DNA of 64,000 nucleotides from Anoplopoma fimbria (GCF_027596085.1 NC_072450.1:7032903-7096902), one strand, 5' to 3'; positions 51,001 through 63,341 are shown, numbered from the stretch's first letter. Translations and numbers: made by a program. Notes: generated by a model from the letters alone, not told the origin.

Positions 51001-54000
51001 TCTACCAGCGTTGGTTTGTCTGTAGTTGAAGCGCTAAAATAGATATAAACACAGAGAATAAATAATGTTAGCCACATAAATTAGGAATAATTGTCCTTAA
51101 ATTAAAAGAAAGATTCCTTCTGTACATTATTTTAATAATTATCTTGTCAAATTTATGCTTTATGTATATGCATCTGCTTACTTTTATTATTATTTGCCCT
51201 TTCTCTACCAACGATGATTTGGATTTCTGGTTTTGGTTGTTATCTTCTGTGTAACATGTTCTCAAAAAAAAGTTTGATTCATGTGTGATTCATTCACCTG
51301 CCAGTTGAGGACTTTTTCTTGAGAAGCAACTTCACATAGTTGGTGTAGTAGCTGCTGTCAAGGTCCTACAAACAAAAAATTAGACTTAAGATCAAACTTA
51401 AGATGAGGAAGTTATTAATAGAAGGTCATGGGTTTGATTTCCCTCTCAATTTACAGTGGAAAAGTTTTCCAGAGTGACTCTCAGTAGGGTTTAGCAACAT
51501 TTCAAGCTGACAGAAATTATTCTCCATTTTATTGTGTGTAATTTGGGGTCTTGATACTTCAAATTATTGACAGCTTCAATCAGTGCTTGGTTGAAAACAT
51601 CCTGACAAAAAAAGAAGAGCCAAGATTCTCAATGGATGAGCTAGAACAATTAACAAGAATAAAAAAAAATATGAAACAAAAAATGAAAGACTAGTGACTA
51701 AGTGCTTGTTTTCCTGCTTATTGTTTAGTCTCACTAAAAGGATTTCTCCTCCAAATTATTAGCAAAAACTGTGACGGAGTTAACTTGCTGTTAAAACAAA
51801 CACTCTGTTGTATTAGTATGTTTGAAAGGGGAAAATGATCACCTCTCTCGTCATAATCTGCTCAAGGACGCTGAGCTAAACCCATTCTGTTATGCACAAG
51901 CTGCTTACAGTAATCATGTTTTACATAGTTGAAATTCATGTTTTCTTTGTTTAGTTGCACCAGACACAGCCTGCGATTAGTTTACATGTTGGTATTTACA
52001 CACATCAGAAGGCAGATATGGTACTTTTCTCTTGTCTGAATGTTAATGTTGGTATTCTGACTTCTCTCACCTCGTCCGTTTTTGGTCCTTTCACAAACAG
52101 CAAAGGAAACTGGACACAGAGATATGCGAGGCAGGCCAACTGAGGCAGACTTGCAAGCAGAGCGTAGTACTTATAGATCTGTGAGGAGGAAAATGGAAAA
52201 ATATATTTAAAAGTATCATTTCAACTGAAATCAGTAAAAACAAAAATATCACAAACTTGTTTGCAGACTTGTGGTTTTATGTGTTTCAGTTGGAATTTTG
52301 TATCTCAAGAGGTAATGTCCCAATCATCCACTGTCAACAGTTTTTTTTAATTTTATAGCAAAGATTTATTTCATTGTCTTCTGTCTCGATCACCAAGTGA
52401 TGTGTTGGTTCACTTTTGCACTGTGATGTGTAGGCTTGAGCTTCTATCTGTTAAACCTGTTTTCTCTGCTATATCAGTTTAACATCCTGGATATATTCTT
52501 AAAAACGCATATTGTAGACCCTTCTGTCAGCTTATTTCTGAAAAAGCTTTTCGCTTTACCAAGAATGAATATTTATCAGGGAGTGGAGTTAGTGACAGTG
52601 TGGGCTCCATGGTAACTCAGTCAGTTTGATGGAGTAGCAGAAGGGGGCGGAGCTTAGCCAAGGGTCAATTATATTGTCACTTTTGCAATATAAAACTAGG
52701 TATACAATGATGACAATATTAACATGTTGTTGGTGTCTCACCTCTGGAGTCGTTGGACAGTCAAACTTCTGCCAGACCAGTACCGCGAAGTGACTGAAGG
52801 AGAGGAGCGTCCCGAACACGTAACCTGCTTTGTGCTGCAGAGTGCAACAGACCACCAGAGGATAATACAGGACAGGATAGTAGAAGATGGCGATTATCTT
52901 CATGTACTCTGAAAAACAAGGGATAAAAGAAAAGGATATATGACTCCTTGATGTGTGACCTGACATAGGATACTCAATATTGACATAACAAAGCAACCCA
53001 GTCGCCAGAACAAAATGTTGGATAAATTGAATCTCTACGCTTCTGGAACAAAAATATGTTTAATATCAACATTCCTTCATACATACATATATATTAACGT
53101 TATAGTGTTTGAACCTCTTGTGATGCTTTTTGCTCTTTTGAAAATGCATTATCAATTCCATTTAAGTTGAGGCAACAAAACAAATTGGTTAGGTTTGGTG
53201 AAGGTTTGGGTTTGACTTCGATTAAACATATTTGTGATACAACAATTACAAATGTAATCTGAGAGACAAAGTATTTCCCTCAGAATGTAATTGACAATGT
53301 AGTTTCATTGTATGGGAACAAGACCAAGCTAAACAAAACAAGGGAACTGAAGTCTTGCCTAATTTTCCAAGCTACCTTCTGTTCCACTAACCCATGTAAT
53401 GTGATTATTTTAGTAATTTCTTATATAGCTACAGTTATTCAGAGTCCCCCTCTTACTTTATTGAAACATAAATTAAAGCCACAATGAGTATTATTTTTCC
53501 AATTATACCGCTGACACAATGTCTTTTTAAAAACAAAATTAGGTATCCAGGCAAATGGAGTCCAAATGGAGGCAAATGGAGTGATGCAGCTCCAGTCACC
53601 TTTAGAAATAAACCATATAAATGTTCACCTTTAATATTGGCTGGAGTATCTTTGGAGAAAGGCAGAGGGTCCGGGGTGATCATCAGCATGGCCAGCTTGC
53701 TGAACACCAGTCCAAAAACAGCCATGATGAGGCCTTTTTTCTGAGTCTGGTCCAGGAAGTTGACTGGACTGTGAGATCATGAACAGAAAAATCTATTTAG
53801 TATGCCAAACAAACAGCAATCTTAAGTCCCATTTATGTTTAGACTTCCTACCTGAAGATACTGGAGGATCCTCTTGTAAATCCTTGGCAGAATTTGTTTT
53901 TCCTGGAGAGAACTGCCAGGATTAACATGACCACCAGCTACAGGGAAAGATGAAATTCAACTCAATCTTATCACTGTCTTCTGCTTTTGTCAGTCTCAGC

Positions 54001-56919
54001 TGCTGCTGAAAAGGCTCAGACATTTTATTGATATCATAACAAGAACAGACCTTGATTTAAAGCTGTGGGATTAGAAGTCAACAAGAAGACCTTGAGTTCA
54101 ATTATATTTTGTCAAATTATATTTTCAGCACGTTCGTGTTATGTAAATATGGTTCTGATTGTTGAAAATGGATTCACACCAAACACAGATTTTCCCCCCA
54201 AAAAATGAATGAAAATGTATGTAGTTCTTATGAATACTTGCACAACCAAGCTGAACATTTGTGCAGGGAGAAAAATATTCCGACAGACCTTGAGTTAAGC
54301 TGATTTCTGCCTGCAGAAAACAAACCCTTTGTTCCAACTGATCTCATTCCTCCAGGTGTAGCTCCAGGTATTTGAATCTCTAGGTATTATTAGGATAAGT
54401 GTTGTCTGACCATGGACGTACCCTTAGAGATTTTCTGTCTGGATTTTTTTTTTTTGTTGTTGTGTGTAGTTGACACAGGCAGAGAGTTTTTGTTATTTTT
54501 GTGACAAAAATGGTACACTGAAATGCTGAAATTTTGCACTGGAAATGCTATGCATCGAAAAAGTTGCATGCGTATCCCCACATTTTGACATAACACTGGT
54601 TAGAAATGGCTTTAAATCAGATATTTCCAAATGCCTGGTAGCCTCTTTCTGTGAAATCACTTTAACATTTGTCTTGATTTACTACAGATGTTTTTTTCTT
54701 GCAAGTCACCAGATGATTTGCAGATATCTGCTATATTACTTTTGGCTTCAGAAAAATGTCCATGTGTTGATAACACAGAATTAAACACTTTTTGCTTTTA
54801 AATTAAAGCTATTCATAGTGTTTGCAAGCTACAGTATCATATTCAAACTATGCAACTTTCTGAAATAATAAACCAAAGCAGCTTTGTAGATGCAATTGGA
54901 AGTTGGGATAGAGCAACCAATCAATCATAAGCTCCTCATATAAATAACCTAATTTTGCAGAGAACATCCCCTCAGACTAGAACATCTTGTTATTTATGTT
55001 CTGCTGCAGTGACCCAGCTGTCACAGTTTATTCCACATTATTTACTGAGCAGAAGAATCAGTCAATGTCCATTCCGTGTGTACAGTATGAGGAGTTCTCT
55101 GACCGACTTAAAGTGGTCCTCACTTGTAATTGGTTAGGTTGAAATGATGGCAAACATAAAAAGGAATGCCTGCCTGAAGCAGCCGATGGATTCATAGAAA
55201 AAGCACTAAAGGATTTGATGGAAGATGCAAAAACTTCAGAACAAAATCTACATTTGCTGTGTGTTCCACTTATGGTTTACTTAGGAGGAGGACTACGTAG
55301 TGTAAATGTGTATTTGGGGTACTCTCATTCATACATATATATATTTATAGCTAACATTCTGTTGCTACCAACAACTGACATTGTTCCGTAGACCAGACCG
55401 GCACATGCGGTGATAGAAAACCAAAGATAATATAGTTAAGTGTCATCAATGCCATTTGACGCGTCTTAAGATTTAACGTATCCTCATACAACAGTTTGTA
55501 TGATTTATTAGGAAAAGTTATTCATTTTCTTGTACGTTTTCCTACAAAAGCCAGCAACACGTGTCAATTTCTGCTCCTTATATTTATACAGTCTTTTCAA
55601 AATAAACTTCTGTCTTCACAGGAAACTTAGGTTTAGGCATAAAAAACTACTTGAAAGGTTTAGGAAAGAACCCTAAAATAGATTTAGACAACAAATCTAC
55701 TTTCAAACAATGATCAAGGGAAAGATCATTGTTTGGATTTAAATAACAACGAAAGTGCACCTACGTTATGCATTTGAGTTCAACGCCTAACTTTAACCTG
55801 CAAATTGTAATTCCACAATTTGGCCACTACAAAAATTGGCTTAGGTCAATCTGTGACTCTGCAAATGTTGAGACGATCAGTTGCTCTACACTGCTAACAA
55901 AACCACTATGCTAGATGTCTGATGCTAATGTGTCCAGATTTTTTTTTGGGGCAATAATAATAATAATTTACCTCATGTTTTACTCTGGATTTACAGGTCA
56001 ACGTATCTTCCCACCACTTATTCTTGTCTGTTTTCTCTCTTTTATAGACTAACTCATTTATATATTTTTTTAATACTTTGACCCTTGATCATAAAGTGTG
56101 ACTTTTAATGTGACCTTTAGATCAATATCCAGCAGAATTCCAGGTAAAGGTAGACAACTTTGCTATAAAGGGTCACAATTAGACAAAAAGGTTGAGAACC
56201 AGCTGTCTAATCTACATCAACACTCAACAAAATGTGCATTCCCTTTTTTTAACTTGAGTATATACTTACAGATATCGACAGCATGCATATGTTGAAGAGC
56301 CTGTCGTCCGCTGTTGGGTCACATGGCAAAATAACTCTGTGACAAAAAAGGCAACACCCATTTAAATAAAGAAAGCTGAATTCTTGGCCAAAGTAAAAAC
56401 ATAAAAACAGAGAAAGGTTGTTAAAATTGCTGTCAAGTTTGGCTACTGAAAATACTTATAATTTTAAGATTTTCCCAGCTGGTAACTCAGATTGCTATTT
56501 CGTTAATGATTAGTTCTTTGTGTTAATACGAATATCAAGGTTTCAAGATGCTCAAGTTACATTTACATCTAACTGTTTACCAGAACTGCTTTCATCCTTG
56601 AGATTTTTCAAATAAAGCACAATAACAAAAATACAATCACAACCTTTCAGCTATCATGAATCACCAGAGATCAACTTATTAATTCCCCTACTGCTTTTCT
56701 ACATATAATCAATACAAAACAATAAATACAATAGGAATTGAAATCAGCTTTTATTATTTTTTTTATAAACAGACACCTGTTTTGACACCTTCAGATCTTC
56801 ATCATGAGGTTTTGTACTCACTCTTTGGGGGGTTTGGTTGGCTCTGCGTTGTTCGAGTACCAGTCTGAATAATCATAGGAATATTCAAAAGGCTCAAAGT
56901 CGGCCTTGCTCTGATTCAT
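45076..56919 (-). CDS. stra6: STRA6, retinol-binding-protein receptor and retinol transporter
   Basis: Seventeen coding exons with GT/AG borders join in frame into 676 residues (human STRA6: 667). Plus-strand exon coordinates in gene order: 56822-56919, 56270-56336, 53852-53937, 53629-53768, 52742-52908, 52071-52178, 51298-51365, 50954-51033, 50685-50746, 50416-50578, 50002-50077, 49154-49287, 47936-48053, 47728-47829, 46901-47064, 46531-46668, 45076-45335. STRA6 binds RBP4 outside the cell and moves retinol across the plasma membrane. Family marks: IYKYYALLASLP, GFGIVLSDD, CWMGFTGYQAA with VCLG, VSLLHRTAESYDP, and KVEVSQSHP. Several hydrophobic segments are visible (roughly residues 46-68, 97-115, 132-155, 157-176, 190-214, 273-312, 348-370, 417-445, 457-475, 492-520). 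The basic C-terminal part (SRRRIHARWHLLYTL) fits the calmodulin-binding region known from zebrafish STRA6. In the RBP-contact motif, human Tyr336 is Phe (residue 318), while both glycines (322, 324) are kept. No stops or frameshifts found. Confidence 0.96.
45655..45785 (+). repeat. Dispersed teleost repeat family A, fragment (stra6 last intron)
   Basis: ATCTCAATATCTGTTGAATA, CTTGAATTTTGGTTAAAATA, AGTGGATGAACCCTAATAAC and GATCCTCTGACTTTTC match the 5' half of family A in order. Confidence 0.55.
45870..46075 (-). repeat. Dispersed teleost repeat family B
   Basis: On the minus strand: AAACTACTTGGTTGGGTTTA near one end and CTCCTGGGTGAAAGTCACG near the other. These are marks of a fish repeat that also occurs at 50,225-50,310, 53,165-53,225, 55,625-55,690 and 62,458-62,690. 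It lies in the last stra6 intron. Confidence 0.55.
46115..46330 (+). repeat. Dispersed teleost repeat family A, fragment
   Basis: CTTCATCTAGCACCACCAGC, GCCAGGAAATTTGATGCAGA, CATTCATGTTTGTTGTGAAC and GATCATCAGGTC match family A. It is a second fragment in the same stra6 intron. Confidence 0.5.
48650..48978. mobile_element. Deletion derivative of a Tc1/mariner-type element
   Basis: The ends CAGTGCATTCAGAGAGTATT (48650 onward) and AATATTTTCTGAATGCACTG (to 48978) are imperfect inverted repeats matching the ends of a widespread fish Tc1-like transposon. A TA follows the right end at 48979-48980; the left flank shows TACAAA instead of a clean TA. Inside, ATTGGAGTCCAGCTGTGGTA, CACACCTGTCTATATAAGGT and AAGCAAGGCATGAGGTCC are remnants of sequence around the transposase start. 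The transposase frame is gone. It lies in the stra6 intron between 48,053 and 49,154. Confidence 0.8.
49395..49620 (+). repeat. Dispersed teleost miniature element in a stra6 intron
   Basis: CTATTTAGTATGCCAGAAAA, CATGTCCCAATAGACAGTAT, GGCAGCATGCTTTTCTGGC and GCAATCCTCTGCAGAGCGGA appear in the order of a fish interspersed element that I recognise. Terminal repeats are not well preserved. Confidence 0.5.
50225..50310 (+). repeat. Dispersed teleost repeat family B, fragment
   Basis: GTTTCACACGGGACACAAAC, then CTGGGTGAAAGTCCTGTG, matches the 3' part of family B. It lies inside a stra6 intron. Confidence 0.5.
53165..53225 (+). repeat. Dispersed teleost repeat family B, fragment
   Basis: GAGGCAACAAAACAAATTGG, then TTAGGTTTGGTGAAGG, matches the family B 5' part. 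Confidence 0.4.
55625..55690 (+). repeat. Dispersed teleost repeat family B, fragment
   Basis: GTTTAGGCATAAAAAACTAC, then GGTTTAGGAAAGAACCC, matches family B and is followed directly by a palindrome. Confidence 0.4.
55704..55735. repeat. Perfect inverted repeat, 12-bp arms, 8-bp loop
   Basis: CAAACAATGATC (55704-55715) and GATCATTGTTTG (55724-55735) flank AAGGGAAA. AACAATG/CATTGTT is a SOX-type core, so the palindrome places two SOX-like sites head to head inside the large second stra6 intron. Confidence 0.85.
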
Positions 56920-57128
56920 TGCAGCTGTTTAGTCGAGTCAAACAGGATGAAGCAGGTTGATCAAAGATCCAGAGGACTCCAGATCTTCCTCCTTCTGAGT
57001 CGGGTAACTTTGCTCAGTGACCTGCTGGTGCTGCAACGTGTCGGGACAGTTTGGCCCAAACACCCAAACACATTCCAGTTCAACTGAGAGCTCGACACAG
57101 CAGATTAACTAACGCACAGAGGGGAGTG

Positions 57129-57165
<37 letters not shown>

Positions 57166-57260
57166 TTAACATTAAAGCGAATAAAGAGAAGAGGTTAGGC
57201 AAGAAACTGACTTTTAGTGACCTCTGCTCCTCTTTGAACTGATATCGTTTCTCTATTATG
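56920..57260 (-). promoter_or_regulatory. stra6 5' UTR / promoter-proximal region with nuclear-receptor half-sites
   Basis: Sequence directly upstream of the stra6 ATG. It contains GTAACT (57004-57009) and TGACCT (57018-57023); on the minus strand this reads AGGTCA, eight bases, AGTTAC, a DR8-type arrangement. Further upstream are TGACCT (57218-57223) and TGAACT (57235-57240), spaced by 11. STRA6 is known as a retinoic-acid-induced gene, and DR8 elements have been reported to bind RAR/RXR. A (GA)n tract (57133-57163) lies between the pairs. The transcription start and 5' splice structure were not determined. Confidence 0.4.
57133..57163. repeat. (GA)n microsatellite in the stra6 upstream region
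   Basis: Pure GA dinucleotides over about 31 bp. Confidence 0.9.
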
Positions 57261-58680
57261 TGATAGTATAACTTCTAAACCTGGTTTCTTCATTCAACTT
57301 TAATATTATAATTAATTTAAGATGTGATTTAAATACCATTTTTTTCAGTGATAGAATGTAACAAAGTACTGTACAAATTTGAGGTGTTTTCCTTGAGTAT
57401 TTCCACTTTATATAGTTTTTATTCCACCACATCTATTTGACAGCTACTTTACAAATTAAGATTTTTATCCATATTTTGAATTAAGAGCTCATGAAATATG
57501 ATACTTTGTAATTTTAAGTTTGGTAACAATTACTTTTCTTTTTACAAATAATTGATATTTGATCATAAAGTAATTGGTTGTAAATATTGTGATAATTGTC
57601 ATGTTATTTTTTCATGCAATGTCACACTTTTTTGTTGCTCCATGTTGATTTGTTGTTTCTTCATTGTAATTATTTTAATTTTCTTGTTTTATTTGATTTA
57701 TTTTTTAGTAATAAACATTGTAAATGTGTCACTTTGGTTTCTGGGTAATCGTGACAGCTTTTCTCACCATTTTCTGACATTTTACAAACCAAATAATTAA
57801 TCGATGAATCGGGAAAACAATCAGCAGATGTTTCCATATTGAAAATATTAAGTAGTTGCAATCTTTTGTGAAATAGTTTTTAACCAAAGAAGGTTTTGTT
57901 TGTGTTTAAATGTCATTAATACTATGTACATTAAAATGTGTCCTTTCTTACTCTCTCACTGTGCCTATATATACATTTCTTTCAGTGGGACACTACCATT
58001 CATAAACCAAAATTAAAAACAATATAACATTGATTTTCTTCATGCAATCACAATAATGTTGTCTCACACAGTTAAATGTCTCATGTTTGGTGTGTTCATG
58101 TAGAAATGAAAGCACTCTGTGTGACTCATAACCTGTTTGCCTCTCTCTGCCTGTTACTAAAGAGACTAATCTTATAATAAGATGAAAATCTCTCATGTTA
58201 AACAGGGACAACCTTTGTGTGAAAAGAGCTTAGGAAAGGCCAAAACGAGAATGTGGATCATTTCACACGTGTAGTAAGGCCTCAGTTTAAGATCACGTTT
58301 CATTTCTATGGTTATAAAAAATAAGAACTAAAGGAAATAAAGTCAGGTGTGTGGCGTTACTGCAGCAGAACAATGATCACAAACCTTCAACCAAACTGGA
58401 GCATAAAGATGGACTCAGTGATCAATGTGAACATTCCCCTGTTTATTTTGTTTAAAGGTACATTTTCAGACTTAAACATATTCTTTGCAGCACACATTTG
58501 CTGTGAAACGAGACGAATCTCCTCCGAGAGTTCAAAGTTTCTTAATCTGGATGTGTGAGCTGGCTCATATGAGAGAGCCCTCAGAGGACCAGCTGATCAG
58601 GATTTTCTGACATGAGGGCCTCACAGAGCACCCTCAGTGCTTTACTGCTGCTATTTCAACATAAAAAGACCACCAATAAG
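57260..58680. other. Intergenic AT-rich stretch between stra6 and nr2e3
   Basis: No coding or RNA gene was seen. The open frames are AT-rich low-complexity translations. Confidence 0.5.
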
Positions 58681-59000
58681 ATAAGATAATCCTTTATTAG
58701 TCCCGCAGCAGGGACATTTGCAGGATTACAGCAGCAGAGAGGATAGTGCAAACAGAGACATAGTAAAAAACAAGATCAAAATCTACTTATTATAAATAAG
58801 TAAATAAGTAATCACACAGTAAAGAATATTAAATAAGTAAAAAAGAAAAAGTTAAAAATCCACAATAACAAAAAATATTATAAATATAGACAGAATAATT
58901 ATTGTATAATTGTAGTATTGCACAGTGGATTGCACAGATTGTTGATATTGCACAGATTTATATTGTTATATATTATATTATATACTGTATGTGTTTAGTG
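58681..59000 (-). mobile_element. Non-LTR retrotransposon 3' end, minus orientation
   Basis: Starts with AAGATAAGATAATCCTTTAT, TAGTCCCGCAGCAGGGACAT and TTGCAGGATTACAGCAGCAG, the reverse complement of a fish LINE 3' end that terminates in TTATC repeats. AT-rich diverged sequence follows, with TTGCACAGTGGATTGCACAG. No reverse-transcriptase motif is left. Confidence 0.55.
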
Positions 59001-59504
59001 ATGTGTGGTCTACTGGTAGCAGAGATGGTTTTGCAGTATGTGCAATAATGTAACTAATGTAAAGACAAATGTGCTGGATGCTTCTCAAGCTCTTAAAATA
59101 ATAAACAACTGCAGTAAAAGCTCATTTTACAGAGAGATTTTTTACAGTTTCCCTTGCAGCACTGGTTTAAGAAACTAAAAGAAGTGTTTGATGTGTCCAC
59201 TAAGCATCCAGCTCTGCTCCTCTGATGTTTTTCATGTGTTTGGATCAGAGAATGAAGTAATACTGAGTGACGTCTCTTATCAGACTGACATTTAGTTTTG
59301 GAACATCAACACTCGCTTCAGCTACAAATGTCTGCTTCCACATCTCATTTCAACACTTTTATGTCGATAATAATTTCACTATGCAGATAAAAGACTTACA
59401 ATTTACAAGAGACAGACAGTCCTTTTCTTTGTGATGCTTTTGTTTTTGTATCTGCTTCCAAAGCACAGTATTTTTAGATTTTCAGTCAGTCCACCTCTTT
59501 GGTC

Positions 59505-59660
59505 CAGACTTAAATATCTCAACATCGGAAATTTAGTACAAAAATTCATTGTTCCCTAAGGATAAATCCTAATGACTTTGGTTATCCCATGATTTTTCCT
59601 CTAGTGCCATCAACAGGTCAAATTTTAATTTGTCCAATACTTAAAGTTATGACACTCTGA
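59505..59660 (+). repeat. Dispersed teleost repeat family A, fragment
   Basis: AAATATCTCAACATCGGAAA, CCTAATGACTTTGGTTATCC, GATTTTTCCTCTAGTGCCAT and AATTTGTCCAATACTT match family A in order. Confidence 0.55.
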
Positions 59661-59996
59661 ATTTCTTGAATAATTCATGGCTCTTAAAATGACAGCATGT
59701 CTGTGGAAATAAAGAACAAAAACATATTGTCTGTTTTTTATTTAAATCCCCTTTCTTTCTCTTTATCCTTCTCTTTATCCTTCCATCTCTTAACAAGAGC
59801 CTCTTTGGGCAGGTTAATTACCCGAAGACAAGACTCCTGTTGGCATCCAATAAAAACCCTTAACAGGCCCTTAAACTCAACATGTCTGTTCCATACAGTA
59901 ATTGGAATAACTATAAGCATAAGAAGAAAATGGCCTTCTGCAAACTGTATAGATTGTATCTTAACAACTGAAAATAACTGTAACTCCCATTGACAG

Positions 59997-60002
59997 TTTA
60001 TT
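59997..60002 (-). terminator. Candidate nr2e3 polyadenylation signal
   Basis: TTTATT on plus is AATAAA on minus, about 780 bases after the nr2e3 stop. If used, the 3' UTR would contain the long CA tract at 60,019-60,133. Other non-canonical signals closer to the stop are possible. Confidence 0.3.
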
Positions 60003-60015
60003 CTTAGAGATTATG

Positions 60016-60135
<120 letters not shown>

Positions 60136-60783
60136 AGGGCTTTGTGTAATCTACCAGACAGAAGAGGGCGCTGTTTGTTTGATTCTCTGTGTCACAGAGG
60201 GTCCAGGTCTCGGTCAACTCAGTTTTCATCAATGTGTTGTAGCTGACACACAACATATCCTATTACATTTTTTCCTTTCTCATATATTTATATCTTTAAA
60301 TTAATCCACAAGGAACTATTTCCCCTTATTAGTGAAGGCCTAAATGCTACGTAATCCCTTTTTGGAATGAAAAAACAGAATCCAAAAACATTTTAAAGCA
60401 ATTTTTTACTTTATCAAGGCATGAAAACATGAATATATAACAATCACATTATTGACAGCAGGGATATACAGTCCATCTATCACCAAACAAATAGAGATCT
60501 GCATTTTAAATGTCACACACAAACAAATGAAACACTAAAGATGAAATGTGATCGTGAGTCACTTCAGACACAAATCAAAATCTAAATATGATACAAATAG
60601 ACAGCAAGCAGGATTGCATTTTCAGATCGACCTGATGTGGAAACAACATACAAATAATAAAGTGGCCTTTAAGGAAACAATAACAGCACGCAGAATCTCT
60701 GATATGTATACAGGAATACAAAGCAAATATCTGTAAAATATCATCCCTCCACACATGGAGGTTATTAATGACTGCACAGGTTT

Positions 60784-62876
60784 TTAGTTTTTGAACATGT
60801 CACACAACAGCTTTTCCATGGGAGTGTTCCCGATGGTTCTGTGGAAGAACAGCAGCTCTATACGCTCCGAATTCACAAAACGCAGAGAGGGAAGAAGAAG
60901 AAGCAGCTTTCCAAATCTGCAAATATACAAACAGAAATATAATCAATTTCATCATGCATCAAGAATTTTTTTATTATTTTTTTGCTCATAATAATAATTG
61001 AATCCACCTCAAACACATGCGTCAATAAACAAATTGAAAGTCAATATGCATGTCTTTCAGGTCTTAAAGTTGACAATTCAAAGTTTTAAAACAGTTTTAT
61101 TGCTGTTTAGAGAATAGCTTGGAACTTCAGTAATAAAATACTAATTTTGTTCATTTTAAAAAAATATTTTTATTATATCTATTTTGTTTTTCTTCCTTGT
61201 TGATGGTTGTGTCATTTTGTATTGTTTGGTTTCCTTCTTTCAGTTTCTTTCAGTTGTTGTTGTTTTATGTTGCTGTTGCTGGCTTGGTAGTTTGTTTGTT
61301 TGTTTGCTGTTTTTAATTTGTAAATAAAAAACATACAAATAATTTAAAAAAAGAAAAGCCGGGTCCAATATCTTTCAATGCACAAGCCTAATAATAATTA
61401 ATACAAACTGCTAAAAGGCTTGCACTTCACTGTGTGATTGAGTTTTTATTGCTGTGTTCACTCAAGTTAATAAAGTTTAAGTCATATACTCTTAAAATCA
61501 ACTCTCGCAACACAGAAAAGACAGCAAATTAATTAGATTTTACAGAGTCAGAGTATCTAAAGGTGGACTTTTGTTTATGTTGTGATGCTGTGATGTTATC
61601 AGACCGGTAACATACCTGGCTGGTTGACTGGGGAAGTGTGAGCGGATGTGCTGTCCCAGCATCACGTGAGACTGATCCTGCAGGTTCTCCACTTGTTCTG
61701 GATCTTTCAAACCACGAGTCTCTGTGAAGAAAACAAACACCAACATGAGTCACACAAATTCAGACAAATACTGTGAAAAATACACTGAAAGAATACCTGT
61801 AATATGAGCTTGTATCACTCTCTACACATAACTACACCAATTTACAGCTGAATTATTTATATCTAAAATGAATTAACCATGAGAGGAAAAATGTCCTTGC
61901 ATCATGACAACATGCATATGTGGTGGGTTTTAGGTTTTGTTTCATATATTTATATTGTGTTTGTATGATTTTATGTGGTAGCAGGTATTTTAGGTATTTT
62001 AGGTTCACATCTGTGTGCAATTTATGCTTCCCCTGGCTGCAAGGCAAATTTCCTTTCGGGAATAACAGTAAAAATTCTGAGCTGACATTTTGGGTGTCAG
62101 CGCAGGGAGGTGCTAGAGGAAAGCTCATTGTCCATCCAATATGTAACAGGTTCTTCATCTAGACTGAATGTGCTCAGTAATCATTGTGCTGATCTTCCCA
62201 TTACATATTTTTAAATTCTGATGGACAGTGGAGCGAGAGGAAAGGTCAGGGGGGAACTGAAATCATTAGGAACCTAAAGCTAATCTGCCTGATTGTGGTC
62301 CAGATTTATTGATCTAAACTAGTCACTTAAGCTCTTAGATTCTTATTATTCAATGTATCCACATACAGCGATTCATATGGTATCTTACTAAAAGTTATAT
62401 TGTTTTTATTCATGCCTTCTCCTACGAATATTCAGCAACATGAGCGATTAGTCCCTGCAGTGTTTAGGCAACAAAACTAATTGTTTAGGTTTAAGAAACC
62501 TTAATTTGGGTTAAAATAATTACAGAAGTCGCGTAATTTAAGTATAGAAGTTATGTAAAAAATGATTTAGCATTTGGGTTAAAATAAATACGTCAACTCC
62601 AGACAAGAACAGTAATCTCCTGGGTGAAAGTCCAGTGTCCCATCAACCTGAAACTCCTCCCTTCACAGACTTTATCGCTCTTTATTTGTCACCTGTCTTG
62701 GCTCATGATTAAGTGGATTACATATGAATTGATCACATGGGTTTAATAAGAATTAAAGTGCATTATGCATGATGTGGATCCACTGCAGCTGTACTGTTGG
62801 TGTCTTGTAAACCCATGAGGGTTGGGCACGTTTTTGTGCATGACACGAAAATAAAAAAATATCTATCTATCTATCC

Positions 62877-62923
<47 letters not shown>

Positions 62924-63341
62924 ATCTACTATCTATCTATCTATCTATCATTACTTGTTATTGGTATAGCTACAAACAGTGCATGAGAACAGCCTGTTTT
63001 ATTGCAGGGCAACAATGAGATTGTTATAACATTAAATAGAAGCCTGAATGACTTCTGGATTATTTATAGTGCCAACCTCTCAGAGTCCTGTCGGCCTCAC
63101 CTGGCTTGAAGAGCACGATGGCCTTGAGGCAGGCGAACTCAGTGGGATCGACGGCGAGGGCCTTGAAGCGGCTGAAGACCTCCTGCAGGAGGCGCAGGTC
63201 CAGGCTGGTGTAGCTGGTCTTTCCCTGCATGCCGGGGCAGAGGTCGGGCAGGGAGAGCAGCGGGCAGCTCTCCAGAGGAAGAGACCACTGGATGGCACAG
63301 AGCAGGAAGAGCTCGCTCCACGCCTCCTCCAGCAGGATCAC
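60784..63341 (-). CDS. nr2e3: Photoreceptor-specific nuclear receptor (NR2E3), last three coding exons, partial
   Basis: Three exons join in frame (plus-strand 63101-63341, 61616-61721, 60784-60916) and encode 159 C-terminal residues plus a TAA stop. NR2E3 is a nuclear receptor that represses cone genes and, with CRX and NRL, activates rod genes in photoreceptors. The peptide is the second half of the ligand-binding domain: [44 protein letters not shown] spliced to [51 protein letters not shown] and the terminal CDMFKN. The paralogue NR2E1 (TLX) reads differently at these blocks (for example it lacks ETRGLKDPE), which favours NR2E3. Acceptor and donor sites are canonical. The DNA-binding domain and start lie beyond position 64,000. 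Same orientation as stra6, with the nr2e3 stop about 3.9 kb upstream of the stra6 ATG. Confidence 0.95.
62458..62690 (+). repeat. Dispersed teleost repeat family B in an nr2e3 intron
   Basis: GTTTAGGCAACAAAACTAAT, TGTTTAGGTTTAAGAAACC, TCTCCTGGGTGAAAGTCCAG and CTCCTCCCTTCACAGAC are the landmarks of the fullest family B copy in this window. Confidence 0.55.
62861..62949. repeat. (ATCT)n tetranucleotide microsatellite
   Basis: ATCT units over about 89 bp with interruptions near 62,875 and 62,922-62,930. Inside an nr2e3 intron. Confidence 0.9.

Noticed and set aside
53453..53744. Plus-strand frame overlapping a stra6 exon
   Set aside because: The minus-strand exon 53,629-53,768 fits STRA6 and its splice phases; the plus frame is antisense.
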